64,000 bases of DNA. It comes from Neopestalotiopsis rosae (Eukaryota > Ascomycota > Sordariomycetes > Amphisphaeriales > Sporocadaceae). The translations under genes and the position numbers were made by a program. The notes under the pieces are model-generated. The model worked only from the letters and a program-made list of their open reading frames with translations. It was not told the DNA's origin and did not search any database. The stretch spans positions 434,001 to 498,000 of the forward strand of contig JALGAS010000011.1 of assembly GCA_023078685.1 (NCBI GenBank). The letters run 5' to 3'. Positions 34,895-47,804 of this stretch are shown piece by piece. Every line of letters starts with the position of its first letter. Positions within the stretch are counted from its first letter, which is position 1.

Positions 34895-37800
34895 ACCGAA
34901 AAGTCGCAACCATGACGACCACTACATATTCACCTGTGATTTTTTCCCCGCATATTGTTTTTTCGTACCGGAACCGCTGTTGAATAGGCCCTGGACTTTT
35001 TATTTGTGTTTCGAGTACAGAACCGGGAATGGGGACGGGACCATTGACACCAGCATTGTATTTTCTCTGTGCTTTTGGTCGTCTACGGAAAAGTTTGGGA
35101 TCTTTTTGGCGGAGCGTTTTCCTTCCGTTATCCTTGATATGATAAAGTTGTTGCGATAGCATGGAGGGAGTGATGGGCATGTGGTGATACCATCATAGAG
35201 TAGAGCTTAGAGGGCGCAGCAGAAAGCCAGCCAGCTATAGATGTGGAGAAGAGATCAAACCAAGATCGAAGACAAAGTATTTCCGATGCTATTTAATCAT
35301 AATCATGGTGTGACCCCGGATTAATTCGTGTTTCTCCCCGATGTATCTTGTCAACCGTCATGTTGACAACCATTGTCACTATGTAGGCCGACATTTGTGG
35401 GCAGAGATTGACCTGCTCTCTGATAGACCTGACGGAGTCAGACAAGAACAATAATCATGATTCCAGTCGGATGATCAGACCGACCAGAGTTGGTACCAAG
35501 AACAGATGTTCGATTACCTGCTATCAGGTTGGAAGGTTAGGAAGTTCGCCCGAGCACATGGCACATGCTGTTTGGATTGAACGGGGTTATGATGGACAAA
35601 TGAAGCGATGAATGAGACTTGGTTGCAAGAGTTAGTGCCAGTAGTATAGATATAAATCCACGAAGGTTATAAGGGAGCTCAAAATCTGAAATCTTGATAT
35701 CTTTTTCGAAGGTAATATGATAATCCTAGATAGGAGGACTCTGGAAACTACATATTTAAACTGCGCAAGGATGAAAAGTATGTTGCCTCATTATCTCAGC
35801 TGCCAAGCGCAACTGCGGCTGGTGCAGGAGGGATGGAGACAGCAAGTAGATATACGCGGAAGATGCCCCCAATTAAGGGACTCATCAATCGACCAGTCCC
35901 CAAAGATTATCTTTCTTGAAGGATCCAGCTCTCCGCAGCAACCTCAGGCACGAGTGTACGCTCTATCAAGTGCGTGGTTCAGGAACATCTGGTGCTGGGC
36001 CTTCTGGGCAAAGGTATCGGAGTCTATGATGAAACACAAAAGAAAAGATCATTACATCACTTATACTAGAAAGCACAACTAGCACCGCGGTATTCTCCCA
36101 ATAAAGCCTAACCATGATGATGGGAGTGAGACATTGGGTGTAGGAACACCTCCCACTGAAACGAGATATGCAAGGTTGGAGTAGTCAAGCGGAATTATTT
36201 ACAAGCCAGGACGAAGGAATGTTTCCACTTCTAGAAGCTATGCCCCGATGGCATCCCGGTTGATTGTAGTTGGCGGAAGCCATCCAAATCGTATGCCAGA
36301 TTGAGTTGGTCGTCAAGATGCACCAGTATGCATGCTTTACATCAAGGGATGAGAAGCAGCCGATCATTGGGTCAGACGGCTCTTTTTGTCTGTCTGGCAG
36401 CACCCAAAAGTTGAATTAACGGTTTTCAAACGTAGCGCAGAAGACAATAGACTCTTATGGAGCATCTGAGGATGCACAGCTCCAAATGTGTGCGTGGGCG
36501 CCGCCGTTGCAGACCCTCCTCGAGAGGACGATTGGTTATGACATGTTTACCATGAGGTGACTCGAAGTGCCTTTCATGACTGCTATCATGAATCAAAAGG
36601 ACTCGACGAGATGCCCCTTATGATTGACTAGAAGCTATTCGAGGACCTGTGGTCTTTAGTGATATCCGCAATATTGCAAGGGTTGGGACGCTGTTGCAAG
36701 CTGGCACTGGCCAGCAACTCTTCTTGGAGGAAGAGGCGAAGGCTCAGACATGATCTGATTATCAAACGTTGAGGAGTCGGTGCGACATAGAGTGATCGCG
36801 CTCTAGCTGGAGAACTCTTGCAGATACAATGATTGAAGGATCGCGAATTGTGTTCTGGAAAGCGAGATGTATACGTGGCTGATTGGTCGCGCAGATGTGG
36901 TGCTGTTGTGGCTACCGATAGTAGCGTCGAGGCTCAGATATTCTAGTGAAAGCTTAGATAGATGCTTGGTTGGCATGATTCTGATGAAGCATTGTGAGAT
37001 GATTACTTACCGTCATCAATATCGCCACCATATCATCTTTTAATCTAGTCGCCGACCAAGACGAAACTTGTCTGTTTTGAAAAGCAGCATCTCAGAAAGA
37101 TGAACACAAAAAGGGGCAACGTCGTTTTGGGTGGGTACGGGCAGATAATTTCAAAATAGCTCAAGACATATCAAGTTTGACTATGTTCTTGCCAAACTTC
37201 CGCTGCGTAGTTTGACGGCTGATGCCGACCTCAAATGAACGCTGACTCTCTGGTGGAGGAACCGACTTAACAGCGAAGCACATTTCTCGTGCTCATTGTC
37301 CATGTCGGTGGAATGGAAAGAGTAAGAAACGACTGCGGCTTTGCATTTCTTTCGAATCTTTTCAGCCTCTCTTCATTCGGATCCGATGAGACCCAAGGCC
37401 AAAGCCGCTTTCCCGACGAACAACCATGGAAAAGGCGTCAGGCGTCAGTAGGGTGCTTGACGTGATCGCGGAAAAGAAAGTAAACATTTCGCCAAGAACC
37501 TGTTCACGACTGCCAAGGAGATGCAGAAGCCGTATTTGAGGTTTTATTCTGTAAAGGAGATGACACCACTGGTGATGCGATAGCGTAATGTCCCTTTTAC
37601 AGGCTTCTTTCGACTAAGTCCACCTTGGCCATGCACAAGACTTGTCGTCGCTGGCATCAAGGTCCCGTGATGCATGACCTAGTATGACTATGGTCTGTCG
37701 CTATCGGCAAGAATGTTCGAGATTTCTTGTCGTTGCCGCTTACGCAGTGTTGATGCAGGCAAAGCTTGTGTACTCAGGGGCATCCCGCATACCAAGATCG

Positions 37801-40291
37801 TTTATCATGGACAGTATTTCGGTAATTCCAGACCGGCGTTTGGCGGATTAATCTGGCAGCGTCGAACCTGATTGTTTTTGATTCCATTGTCCTACGGCAA
37901 TATAGGAGCAACCATCATTGGTGCAACAAATATTCCTGCAGCTGAAGTCCTTGTCGGCGGCCTTCGTCACTGCCCGCGACCATAGTCAAGCCTAGGTGAA
38001 TGTTCCAGGGCGAATGCACCTGTGTGCTGGAAGAGGCAAACCAAAGACCGCTTGGCACCTTGGCACCTTGGCGGACGACGAGTCTTTTAAGAATAGACAT
38101 GAGAGAGGTCACATGCCGTCTGCGATGGCGCAAGAAACCTGATGCCCGTAAAAGACGCCGCATCGTTTGCCAGATTAGATTATATTCAGGCACATAATGC
38201 GACATGAGGAGCGCGACCCTCTCCAGGCGTACGATGTATTCACGGGAGGTGGAGGTGGGAGCGGTAACTGAGCCCGGAGGTCTACCGTAGTAGGATCGCG
38301 GGTGACTCCAATGTTCACCAAATAGCACAACTAGTGGTGGGCGATATCCGGAGGCTCCAGCGGAATGGTTCCCAATGTGTTGTTGGTGTTGTCGCGCAGC
38401 TTCTGTTTACATCGTTTGTTCTACCTGAGCTATGTTCGGTCTCTGCAGATGTTCCATTTGCAGGGCTATAGGTCGGCCGACAAGATGCTGCATGGTGGAA
38501 AGATGCGTGATAAGACGCGTCCATGGTGTTCTGATTGGACGATTATGTCAAAGTATGACCCCCGAAATACAATCGCCATCTGTATCCAACCAATAAGCAA
38601 AAGTCACCGGCTCGCCGCAGCGATACATTCCACTACGCAGTGTTACCCTAGCGCATCCAGCGTCGCCCGCTCGTCTGATTGTGAGCTTCATGTCGGGAAC
38701 GAATACCGGCCGAGGACAATGGTTGAACACGCGGCAGTATACACTCATGGCTACATTGAATCTGTCAATACATGCCCATGGTCACATTCCCAATGACTGG
38801 CACGCGCCCAGAGATCCAATGACCTTGAGCTAGATGCAATCGTTGCGGCTGCCTAATTAGGAAGGAAGTCAAGATCGCGCTCACGGGCCGTTCGTCGACT
38901 AGAGGCACCTGGGGCCGCGCCAAGCTAGCAGAGCATTTGCTGCTATAAAAACCACGAGCGCTCGCTCCTTGGCATTTCTGGGCATTGTCACCATATGATA
39001 TGCGTCGCACTCTGGGAGCTGCGCCGACTGCGCACCTGGGCGTCTTTGTCAGCCATTGTGAGTCCTAGGACCTTGGCCTGCTCTTGCTCTATTCCTCGCC
39101 CCAAGAGCGCCTCACCGTGTAGACGTACGTGTCTGTGTGGGTGACACCACATTAGCCGTGCTTTGTGGTCTAGAATTGAGGGTCTAATGCTGCAGAGATC
39201 TTATCCGTCGCATTTGGGCACTGCGCATCTATCAAGTTCGAGAACCCGGGAAAATACCCATGGATGTCAGCAGCTAGGTTGTGCTTGGACAGGATGTGCC
39301 GGGTCCAATGTGAGTTCAACCGAGTATCAAGCAGCTCCCCTCAATCAAAAGTGCCAAAACGCTGACCTTGTTTTCCTGTTTTCCCGACAGCTGCTTGTGA
39401 TGGGATTCCGTCATTCGAATAGACGTGGGGCCCGGGAGCTCAGCCGAGGGGTAATCTCCCGGAAAGAAAGATGGTGATGTTGCTTCATGCGGCAAGCCCA
39501 TGTCCAAAAGCCCCACCGCTTTCTCCTCTACTACGTGCCTTGAGGCGCTGATTATAGCAAGCCGGAGTCCGTCCTATGGGCCGACAAAGCTGCATTCCTA
39601 TCATCAATGGTATATGCCAAGGTCCTCAAGGTTCCCAAAAATAACATGCATCGTACCTTCGACCATCCTTGGGTTGCCATGCAGCAACTAGCAACCATCA
39701 CCAGCAGCAGTCTCTTGCCGCCACCCTCCGGTTGGGATGAGCGACGGTTTGACCTGACAAATTCGGACAGGTACCCCAGATATTATCGGCCAATGGCGAT
39801 TCAATACAGGTCACTTGAATCTCCTTTAGATCCGAGCTATTTGCTTTTGCAATGGTATAGGCGCCAGACATGACCAAGAGCCGCAGAACGGCTACCGGCA
39901 AAATGGCTTGGGGCCGTCAACTTGGAGAATGGTTTGCTGCCGACTTAAGCTCCTTCCCAAAGCTTACTTCTGGTGACATCGCGAGCTGAATATTGGTGTT
40001 TTTGGTCTCGGTTCTGGATTCATCTTGGGGGACTATGTCAACACCAAGCGCCGTCTGCTTCCACGTTGTTCGTAGGGCTTGGCGAAGACCGGGTCCTGTT
40101 CCTGAAGAGGAAGGAGTCTTCACCCTGTGGCTCGTCCAGCTCGTCCGACATCAAGTTCAGATGAACGAGTCTTTTGGATAAATATCGATTGCATCGCGCC
40201 TCGAATAATATTCAGGTTCACCATCCAAGCAACGCTCAACCAGCTTCGACATCAATACTCCTCTCGGTTCTCTCGCTCTACATCTTTGACA
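34895..40291. other. Gene-free region of about 5.4 kb
   Basis: Only scattered ORFs below 145 codons without recognisable features; the two largest (37915-38328 minus, 38365-38796 plus) have no supporting motif. A good TATAAAA lies at 38944. No intact transposase, terminal inverted repeat or tRNA was seen. Confidence 0.45.
38944..38950 (+). promoter_or_regulatory. Orphan TATA-like element
   Basis: TATAAAA in a GC-rich context, 1.35 kb upstream of the protease start and not placed for any annotated gene. It could start a non-coding or distal transcript, or be chance. Confidence 0.2.
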
Positions 40292-41733
<1,442 letters not shown>

Positions 41734-42417
41734 ATTTCTTTTCAAGAAATCGCAGACTCATAAGCCCGGGAAATTGGACCTGTCAAGAGAGAACCGATAT
41801 TTCAATGCCCGGGCGAGGAGGGAAATGCTTGGACTAAGGTCCTTTCTTTGTTAATCATTAATCATTATTGCTACTCCTGTCGTCGCATAGGCGTGTTGGC
41901 TTAGCTTAGTGTGTCTTAACTCATAGTATGAATGCATGTGATTGAACCCAAATTTCCATCAAATCGTAGCTGGTTCCAGCAGTCTTTGTGACCTTGCGCA
42001 TAACCTGATTGGTAGCGGCCATAACCTGAGCGTGCTGCGTAAAACCATAACCCTAGTTCTAGACAGCACGCTGCCTCAGTTCTGGTCTGTTACTTGCATA
42101 TGTATTGTTTCCAGATTACTCGACAGATTAAAGTCATAAATAATTATTTCGGCGAACTTGGGATGATAGTCATTCTATGTTCGTTCTTTTCATTGTTACT
42201 ATCATCCTGCAGAGAACCACATTGAGGTTGGCGGAAGGGGAAAGCAGGCGATGATGGCCTAACCTAGTGACTTCTGTGCCCCACACTCCCTCTAGTTCTC
42301 AATTTCGGCGCTGGGGTGTTTTGGGCGTTCAGCCGTCTTCAGTGTCCCTTCCTCCCCAACCTTCCAGTGATTCAGGTCCAATCAGACAGGCCAACCAGCT
42401 TTTGACGACGAACATCC
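41734..42417. other. Intergenic between protease and Zn2Cys6 factor
   Basis: 3' flank of the protease and promoter of the regulator. Nothing distinctive seen. Confidence 0.45.
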
Positions 42418-44023
42418 ATGATCAACCACCACAAGACATCTGGCTGTTCTACTGCGATTGGTTCATCCGACGCTCCAGTCCAGAGATCCAAGACTGGATG
42501 TCAGCAATGTCGTCGCCGGAAACGAAAGTGCGATGAGTGCCTTCCGTTATGTACGGGATGCGTCGAGAGGGGTTTTCCGTGCCAGTGGACTCGCGAGATG
42601 CCCTCTCGTCCCCGGCGGATGCCACCTCGTCACTCGCAATATAACAGAGACTTTGCCGTGCCGCAGGAGATGCGCTCGCTCATCACCATCTTCAGCGTTC
42701 CGACGATCCCCATAAAAGAGAGGCTGCTAGCACACTTCAAAGCCTATAGCCCCTTATGGCTGACGATTGGCGGCGACGTGCGCAGATCTACCCTTCTCAG
42801 CCTGGTCATGCCCGTCGTTGAGCGGAGCCCACTCGTGCTCGACTGTGTTTTGGCACTGTCCGCAGCCGACCTGAGCAAATACGAGTCCACAAGCTCTGAG
42901 TTGGCCAGCCTCGCAAACAGTTTTTACGGCCAGGCCCTGTCTGGCGTTCGTTCAGCACTGGACCGCGAGTCCACTTTGACAGACTCTGCCGAGTCATTGC
43001 CCTGTGCCGGTAAGCATTTCCGCCACTGTCGTCTAAGCCTGTGTGACTCTTACCCAATGGCTTGCAGAAGACGATACTCTGATGGCTGTTCTACTTCTCT
43101 GTGCGCATGAGGTGAGTGCCATTTACAAAGCGCACGCCCAGATTTCTCCTGCTTATACCACCATTTGCTAGGCGGTGAATTTCACAGCCACGTACAAGAT
43201 TCTCCCGCATATCAACGCCGCGGCGGCGATATGCTACAAACGCTCCCGGTCCACAGCAGCCAACTCCCGTCTGAGGGGTCTGCTATTTGAGTTTTCCTGC
43301 TATTTCTTTGCCTTGACTGCCTTCTCTCACGGCCATGCTTTGCAGTTGCGCTTGGGCCCTGATATCTTTGATTCCCCATTCTTAGCCGCCAATGAAACCC
43401 AGGGTATACTCCTGGGAGAGCAGTGTCGTATGGTTCTTTCATGCATACTCAAGATTGCAACGCTTACTAGCAACCCGAATGCGAGTTCTGCGGTGGCACA
43501 AGATCATCGAGTGACAGCACTCACGTTGATCGAGGCACAGCTTGGCAGTTGGTCTGGCATCCCACTGTCTGACGACGGCAAAACTCCAATAACACCCGAC
43601 TCAGCTGTAACAGAGCTATACCGCATTGCGTGCTTGATCCATGTCAAAAAGATATTACATCTAGACCTGCATGGTTTATCAGATATACAGCGATTGTTGT
43701 CCCAATTCATCTCGGTTCTGCATAGGCTTCCAGCAGACTCTCCCGCTAATGGCATTCTATGTTGGCCACTGGTTGTGGCTGGAATGGCCTCGGTGGATGT
43801 AACGCATCGGCGGTTGATTGTCGGTAGGCTTCGTACCTTGCATGAGACGTGGAGATCGGGCATTTTGACCCAGAGTGCCACTCTTCTTGACAATTTCTGG
43901 AAGGAGGACAAGAATTCGGATCGTTTACACAAATCACTTACGACGCATTCGATCCACGTCAAGAGCGTCATGGATCTACATTTTGACCACAATGGGGTGA
44001 ACTATCCGATAGTGCTGCTCTGA
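42418..44023 (+). CDS. Zn2Cys6 transcription factor with fungal-specific trans domain, 495 aa
   Basis: Exons 42418-43009, 43068-43111 and 43172-44023 (1488 nt). The binuclear zinc cluster near residues 28-53 has spacing C-x2-C-x6-C-x6-C-x2-C-x6-C, with the basic stretch RRRKRK. The remaining length (from about 85) is the Fungal_trans_2-type helical domain (LVLDCVLALSAADLS, AVLLLCAHEAVNFT across the intron joins). A nuclear DNA-binding regulator, probably recognising CGG-type sites. It ends 59 bp from the convergent acetyltransferase, suggesting a shared local unit with it and the MFS transporter. The target genes cannot be read from the sequence. Confidence 0.9.
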
Positions 44024-44082
44024 AGTTGGTTCTCTCTATGATCCTACACGGGTGTCTATATGTATACTTTGGCATGGTAGAT

Positions 44083-44888
44083 CTATTGAACTTTCTCTGC
44101 GGCTTGTTTCGCCTCCTGTTCGGCCTTGTACTTTCGCTCTATCTTTCGAATAACCCTGGCAGGATTTCCAGCTACGCAATGATAGTCGGGCACATTCTGG
44201 AAGCACGAATCTTGTTAATCAACTCCTTTACGGATCTCCAGGAAGGTGTCTTACTTTGGTAACAACACTTCCAGCGCCGATGGTACAGCCGTTTCCGATA
44301 GTGATGCCAGGCAAGATGATCACGTTCCCTGCTATCCAGCAGTCCTCGCCGATTGTGATGGTTCCGCCCAACTCTGGTCCATTGGTGCCGTTGCGCAGGT
44401 CTGGGTCAAGGGGGTGCGTGCCGCTAAACAAGGAGACATTGGGTCCGATCAGGGTCCGGGACCCAATACTCACTTGGCAGGTGTCGAGGATGGTGCAGTT
44501 GAAGTTGATAAACACATTACTTCCCACCTTGATATTGGTGCCATAGTCGATATTGATTGGCCGCTCAATCCATGGATATTCATGCAAGACAGCATCTTCC
44601 TCGTCCTCGGAAGGCGCCGAAGGAGGTAGATCTTTCTCACAACCGATTATTCTGGGGAGCGGGAAACCCCAAATGTCAGCATACTAATTTGCATTGCCGT
44701 GCAAGATCGGCTCACTCTTTCCAGTATTGCGCTATCTCACGGCGGGTCAAATCTCCCGCCCTGTTGAAGCGGCCAACTGCCTGTCCACAGCGTCGGCGCG
44801 CCGCAACCAACTGGGGCGTGAAGGCGTAGTAGAGTTCACCCCGCTGCATGCGAGCGAGGTTGTCCGCCTCGTCCACTTTAGGTACCAT
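44083..44888 (-). CDS. Maltose/galactoside O-acetyltransferase-like enzyme (left-handed beta-helix), 227 aa
   Basis: Exons 44888-44716, 44651-44255 and 44196-44083 (684 nt). The N-terminal Mac domain (MQRGELYYAFTPQLVAARRRC) is followed by hexapeptide repeats of the left-handed beta-helix (NIKVGSNVFINFNCTILDTC, ITIGEDCWIAGNVIILPG). The catalytic His is in LFSGTHPLDPDLR. The third exon restores the standard ending VPDYHCVAGNPARVIRKI, with a charged Lys/Glu/Gln tail. It transfers acetyl from acetyl-CoA to a sugar hydroxyl in the cytosol. Start chosen at 44888 because MVPKVDEADNLARM is the natural lead-in to the Mac domain. Divergent from the MFS transporter. Confidence 0.92.
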
Positions 44889-45566
44889 GGCGAAAAGAAA
44901 TGGAATGGTGATGACACTGTATTGGGGATGTCTGAAAGTCCGGGCGTAATCAAAGAGCAACAAACGCTTGTTCGCAAAATTATATACCTACTGAAGCAGG
45001 CAGCAGGGCGAGTATACCACCGCTGGGAGATGCTGTCTCGCAAGTCTCTCTCGCAGTTTGTCTGCTTATGGCAAGAAGAGCTAACCACTTTCAGTTTTCA
45101 TTAAGCGCCGCTTAACCTGATGCGGCGTCGTGCCTGAAACTTGGGAGACTAACGGTTTTCAGTTCTTGTCAAGCGCCGCTAATTCACTGAATCTCCGTAT
45201 AATAAGAACAGGTCCCGCGAGTCGGTGTGCATGCCTTGGCCAAGTATCGCTTTTGCGTAACATACAAACATGGGGAATTACAATGGGCCACGCTGGGCAA
45301 CCGACTCTGGCCTCCACTTCTCCATGCCGATCGGTGGTTGTAACTATCTCTGGTAATCGCTTCCACGGTGAGGATGTAGACATCGTCACGCCCGCGATCC
45401 TGTGTGACGTTGTGGTCGCGAGAATTGATGCGAGACGGGCAATTGGTAAATAGAAAAGCTAGCATGAGACTGCTCGATCATTGGCAACATCGTCAAATTC
45501 CTCCTCCCCCGCCCATCGACACGCGAACATGGCGACAACTGGCAAGGCATCCGAGCTCGAACGTGG
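44889..45566. other. Divergent promoter, acetyltransferase / MFS transporter
   Basis: About 0.7 kb. It must also contain the unresolved first coding exon of the transporter. Two near-identical segments (about 45076-45112 and 45150-45182) share TTTTCAKT...TCAAGCGCCGCTWA, a short imperfect direct repeat. Confidence 0.45.
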
Positions 45567-47242
45567 GGATCAGTCTTTGGCGCACCACCAAGTGAAGCCT
45601 TTGAGCTCGGTGCCTCGCCGAGCGACCAGCCGTCTGACGTGAAAGAGACATGGAAAGACCCAAGAAGCAACATCCTCAAGACAATAGCTTGTTTTTGGTC
45701 CTTTGCCATTGCCGGACTCAATGACGGGGCCTACGGTGTGCGTAGACTCACTCCCGCACTGACACGTCGGTCGCGGCTGCGATTGAACACTTTGCTAATG
45801 TCATGTATTAGGCCTTGTTGACATATGTGCGTGCCTCACAAACATAGATCTGATGTTTGTAAGCTGAGAGCGTGCATCGCATGCTGACGTTTCAGTAGAT
45901 TGAGTCCTATTATGGCTTGACTTACACCGTCGTGTCCATCATATTTCTGGCACCATTCATCGGATACATTGCAGCTGCTGCGTAAATCATTCCAATTCAT
46001 ATTTGTTGTCATTGGAAATGACCGTAGACTGACTGTCAAATCCCGCACTAGACTATGCAACAAGCTTCATCTCACCTTTGGTCAGCGCGGAATAGCCATT
46101 GGCTGCTCGAGTTGCCATCTAATTGCGTTCCTGATTATGGCTCTGCACCCTCCATATCCAGTTTTGGTCATTGCATTCTTGATTGCTGGACTGGGAAACG
46201 GCCTGGCTGAGGGGGGTTGGAACGCCTACATTGGCAGACTAGAGCGTGCCAATGAGTTGTTGGGCCTCTTGCACGGTGCATACGCTTTCGGGGCCGTCAT
46301 TAGCCCACTCGTCGCTACTGCCATCATAACAGAGACGGGTGCTGGCTGGTACGTCTTTTATTATATCTTGGTATGTATACTGTCCCATTGGTGTTGAATG
46401 CAATCCTGGGGAAAAGTAAAAGGCTCATGATCCGTCAGATTGGGTTGACCGCACTAGAATGCGCCGTGGTCATCTCGGGATTCTGGGACGTGACGGCGTC
46501 CAAGTACAAAAAGTCAATCTTGCAGCACGCGGACGACTCTGGCGCTGCTGCCGCGTCGGAAGGCGGCGGTGGCAGTAACAGCCGGCTTCGAGATGCCCTC
46601 ATCAAGAGACCGCTCGCGCGCATCACGTGGCTGACGTCGGCCTTTTTGCTCGGCTACGTAGGCATCGAGGTCGCGCTCGGCGGGTGGATCATTACGTTCA
46701 TGATGCAGGTGCGCCAGGGCGAGGCGTTTGCCAGCGGCATGGTCGGCACTGGGTTCTGGCTGGGCATCGCCTTTGGGCGCGTCATTCTCGGTTTTGTCAC
46801 GCCCAAGATTGGAGAGAGATTGGCCATTTCTGTAGGTTCTTGTTTACTCCCAGGTTTGGCCGTGTCTTCTCATCTTCTGTTACTGACTTTTGTACTACAG
46901 ATCTATCTCGCCCTCATCATTGCCTTGGAGCTCATATTTTGGCTCGTACCGCAATTCATCGTATCCGCAGTGGCAGTCTCGCTGCAGGGGTTCTTCCTGG
47001 GACCATTGTTCCCAGCGGCTATTGTAGTACTGTCAAAACTGTTGCCGCCGCACTTGCACGTCGGGGTCATTGGGTTCGCGGCCGCCGTCGGTGGCAGTGG
47101 AGGTGCCGTTTTGCCCTTTGCCATTGGCGCCATTGCCCAGGCAAAGGGTGTGCAGGTGCTGCAGCCCGTGATCCTTGCCCTCGCTGTTGTCATAACCATT
47201 CTTTGGTTCTTGTTGCCCAGGATCAACCAGAAGATTGGGTGA
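45567..47242 (+). CDS. MFS transporter, fucose permease-like (FHS/BSC6 type), at least 440 aa; start unresolved
   Basis: Exons: (5' unresolved)-45737, 45812-45826, 45899-45981, 46052-46370, 46439-46831, 46901-47242. Joins give NDGAYG-ALLTY-IESYYGLTYTVVSIIFLAPF and LERANELLGLLHGAYAFGAVISP, the diagnostic helices of fungal FHS-family permeases; twelve membrane segments are expected. Exon 2 is only 15 nt. Intron 5 (69 bp) is stopless and in frame. Between helices 6 and 7 is a Gly/Ser-rich cytosolic loop. The frame of the first known exon is open back to 45468 without ATG. The near ATG at 45529 (MATTGKASELERG) is one frame off, so either a short upstream exon or a frameshift must be assumed. It probably moves a sugar or related solute across the plasma membrane. 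Confidence 0.85.
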
Positions 47243-47804
47243 TGTGGAGTCGGAGGCCAGCTGACCGTTGGTGATGTTCACCAATGAGGCCTCATTTTAA
47301 ACGGATGCTCATCTGAGTTTTAGCAGCTAAATCTATCTTGAATACATACTATTTCTGATAGATGCCTATAGATCAAAAAGTGTTTCGAATGATGACTGAT
47401 GTATATTGTGCGTTTACTCAATGTACCTACTCCGTATCAAGCAAATGATCCCAAAGGCAGGCACAACCGGGAGCCCATCTCGAAGCTGGAGAGGTCGTGA
47501 CTTCCATCACTCGAGACACACTCACCAGGCAGCAATAGCAGCAAGAAACCTCAACCTCAAGCTTTGCCTGCCGTAGGCTATGTCACTCGTCTCTACCTCG
47601 ACACAAGTCATCTCCTTCGACCCATGGCTGTTCGGTGTATGCGCGATACCATCCTGGGACACCGAGGCGTATGAAGCCTATTTGAAGGGTATCGGCCCAA
47701 TCAACCCATAGAAGGTTCTTCTACGTGTTGTAACCTCTTCTCAAACACTCTTTCATTTCAGGCCTCAATTATTTCGAAGGTGAGGTCTTCGTTACATATT
47801 TAGA
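47243..47804. other. Intergenic upstream of coiled-coil gene
   Basis: About 0.56 kb; 3' flank of the transporter and promoter of the next gene. Nothing specific recognised. Confidence 0.45.

Noticed and set aside
37915..38796. Two ORFs of 137 and 143 codons in the gene desert
   Set aside because: Overlapping region on opposite strands without domain, start context or intron-linked extension; consistent with chance.
28339..40291. Transposon remnants in the two large gaps
   Set aside because: No transposase-like ORF, terminal inverted repeats or target-site duplications could be seen; a computed RIP index would be needed.
46627..47274. 215-codon plus-strand ORF
   Set aside because: Overlaps MFS exons in another frame and reads through intron sequence; Arg/His/Cys-rich with no transporter features.
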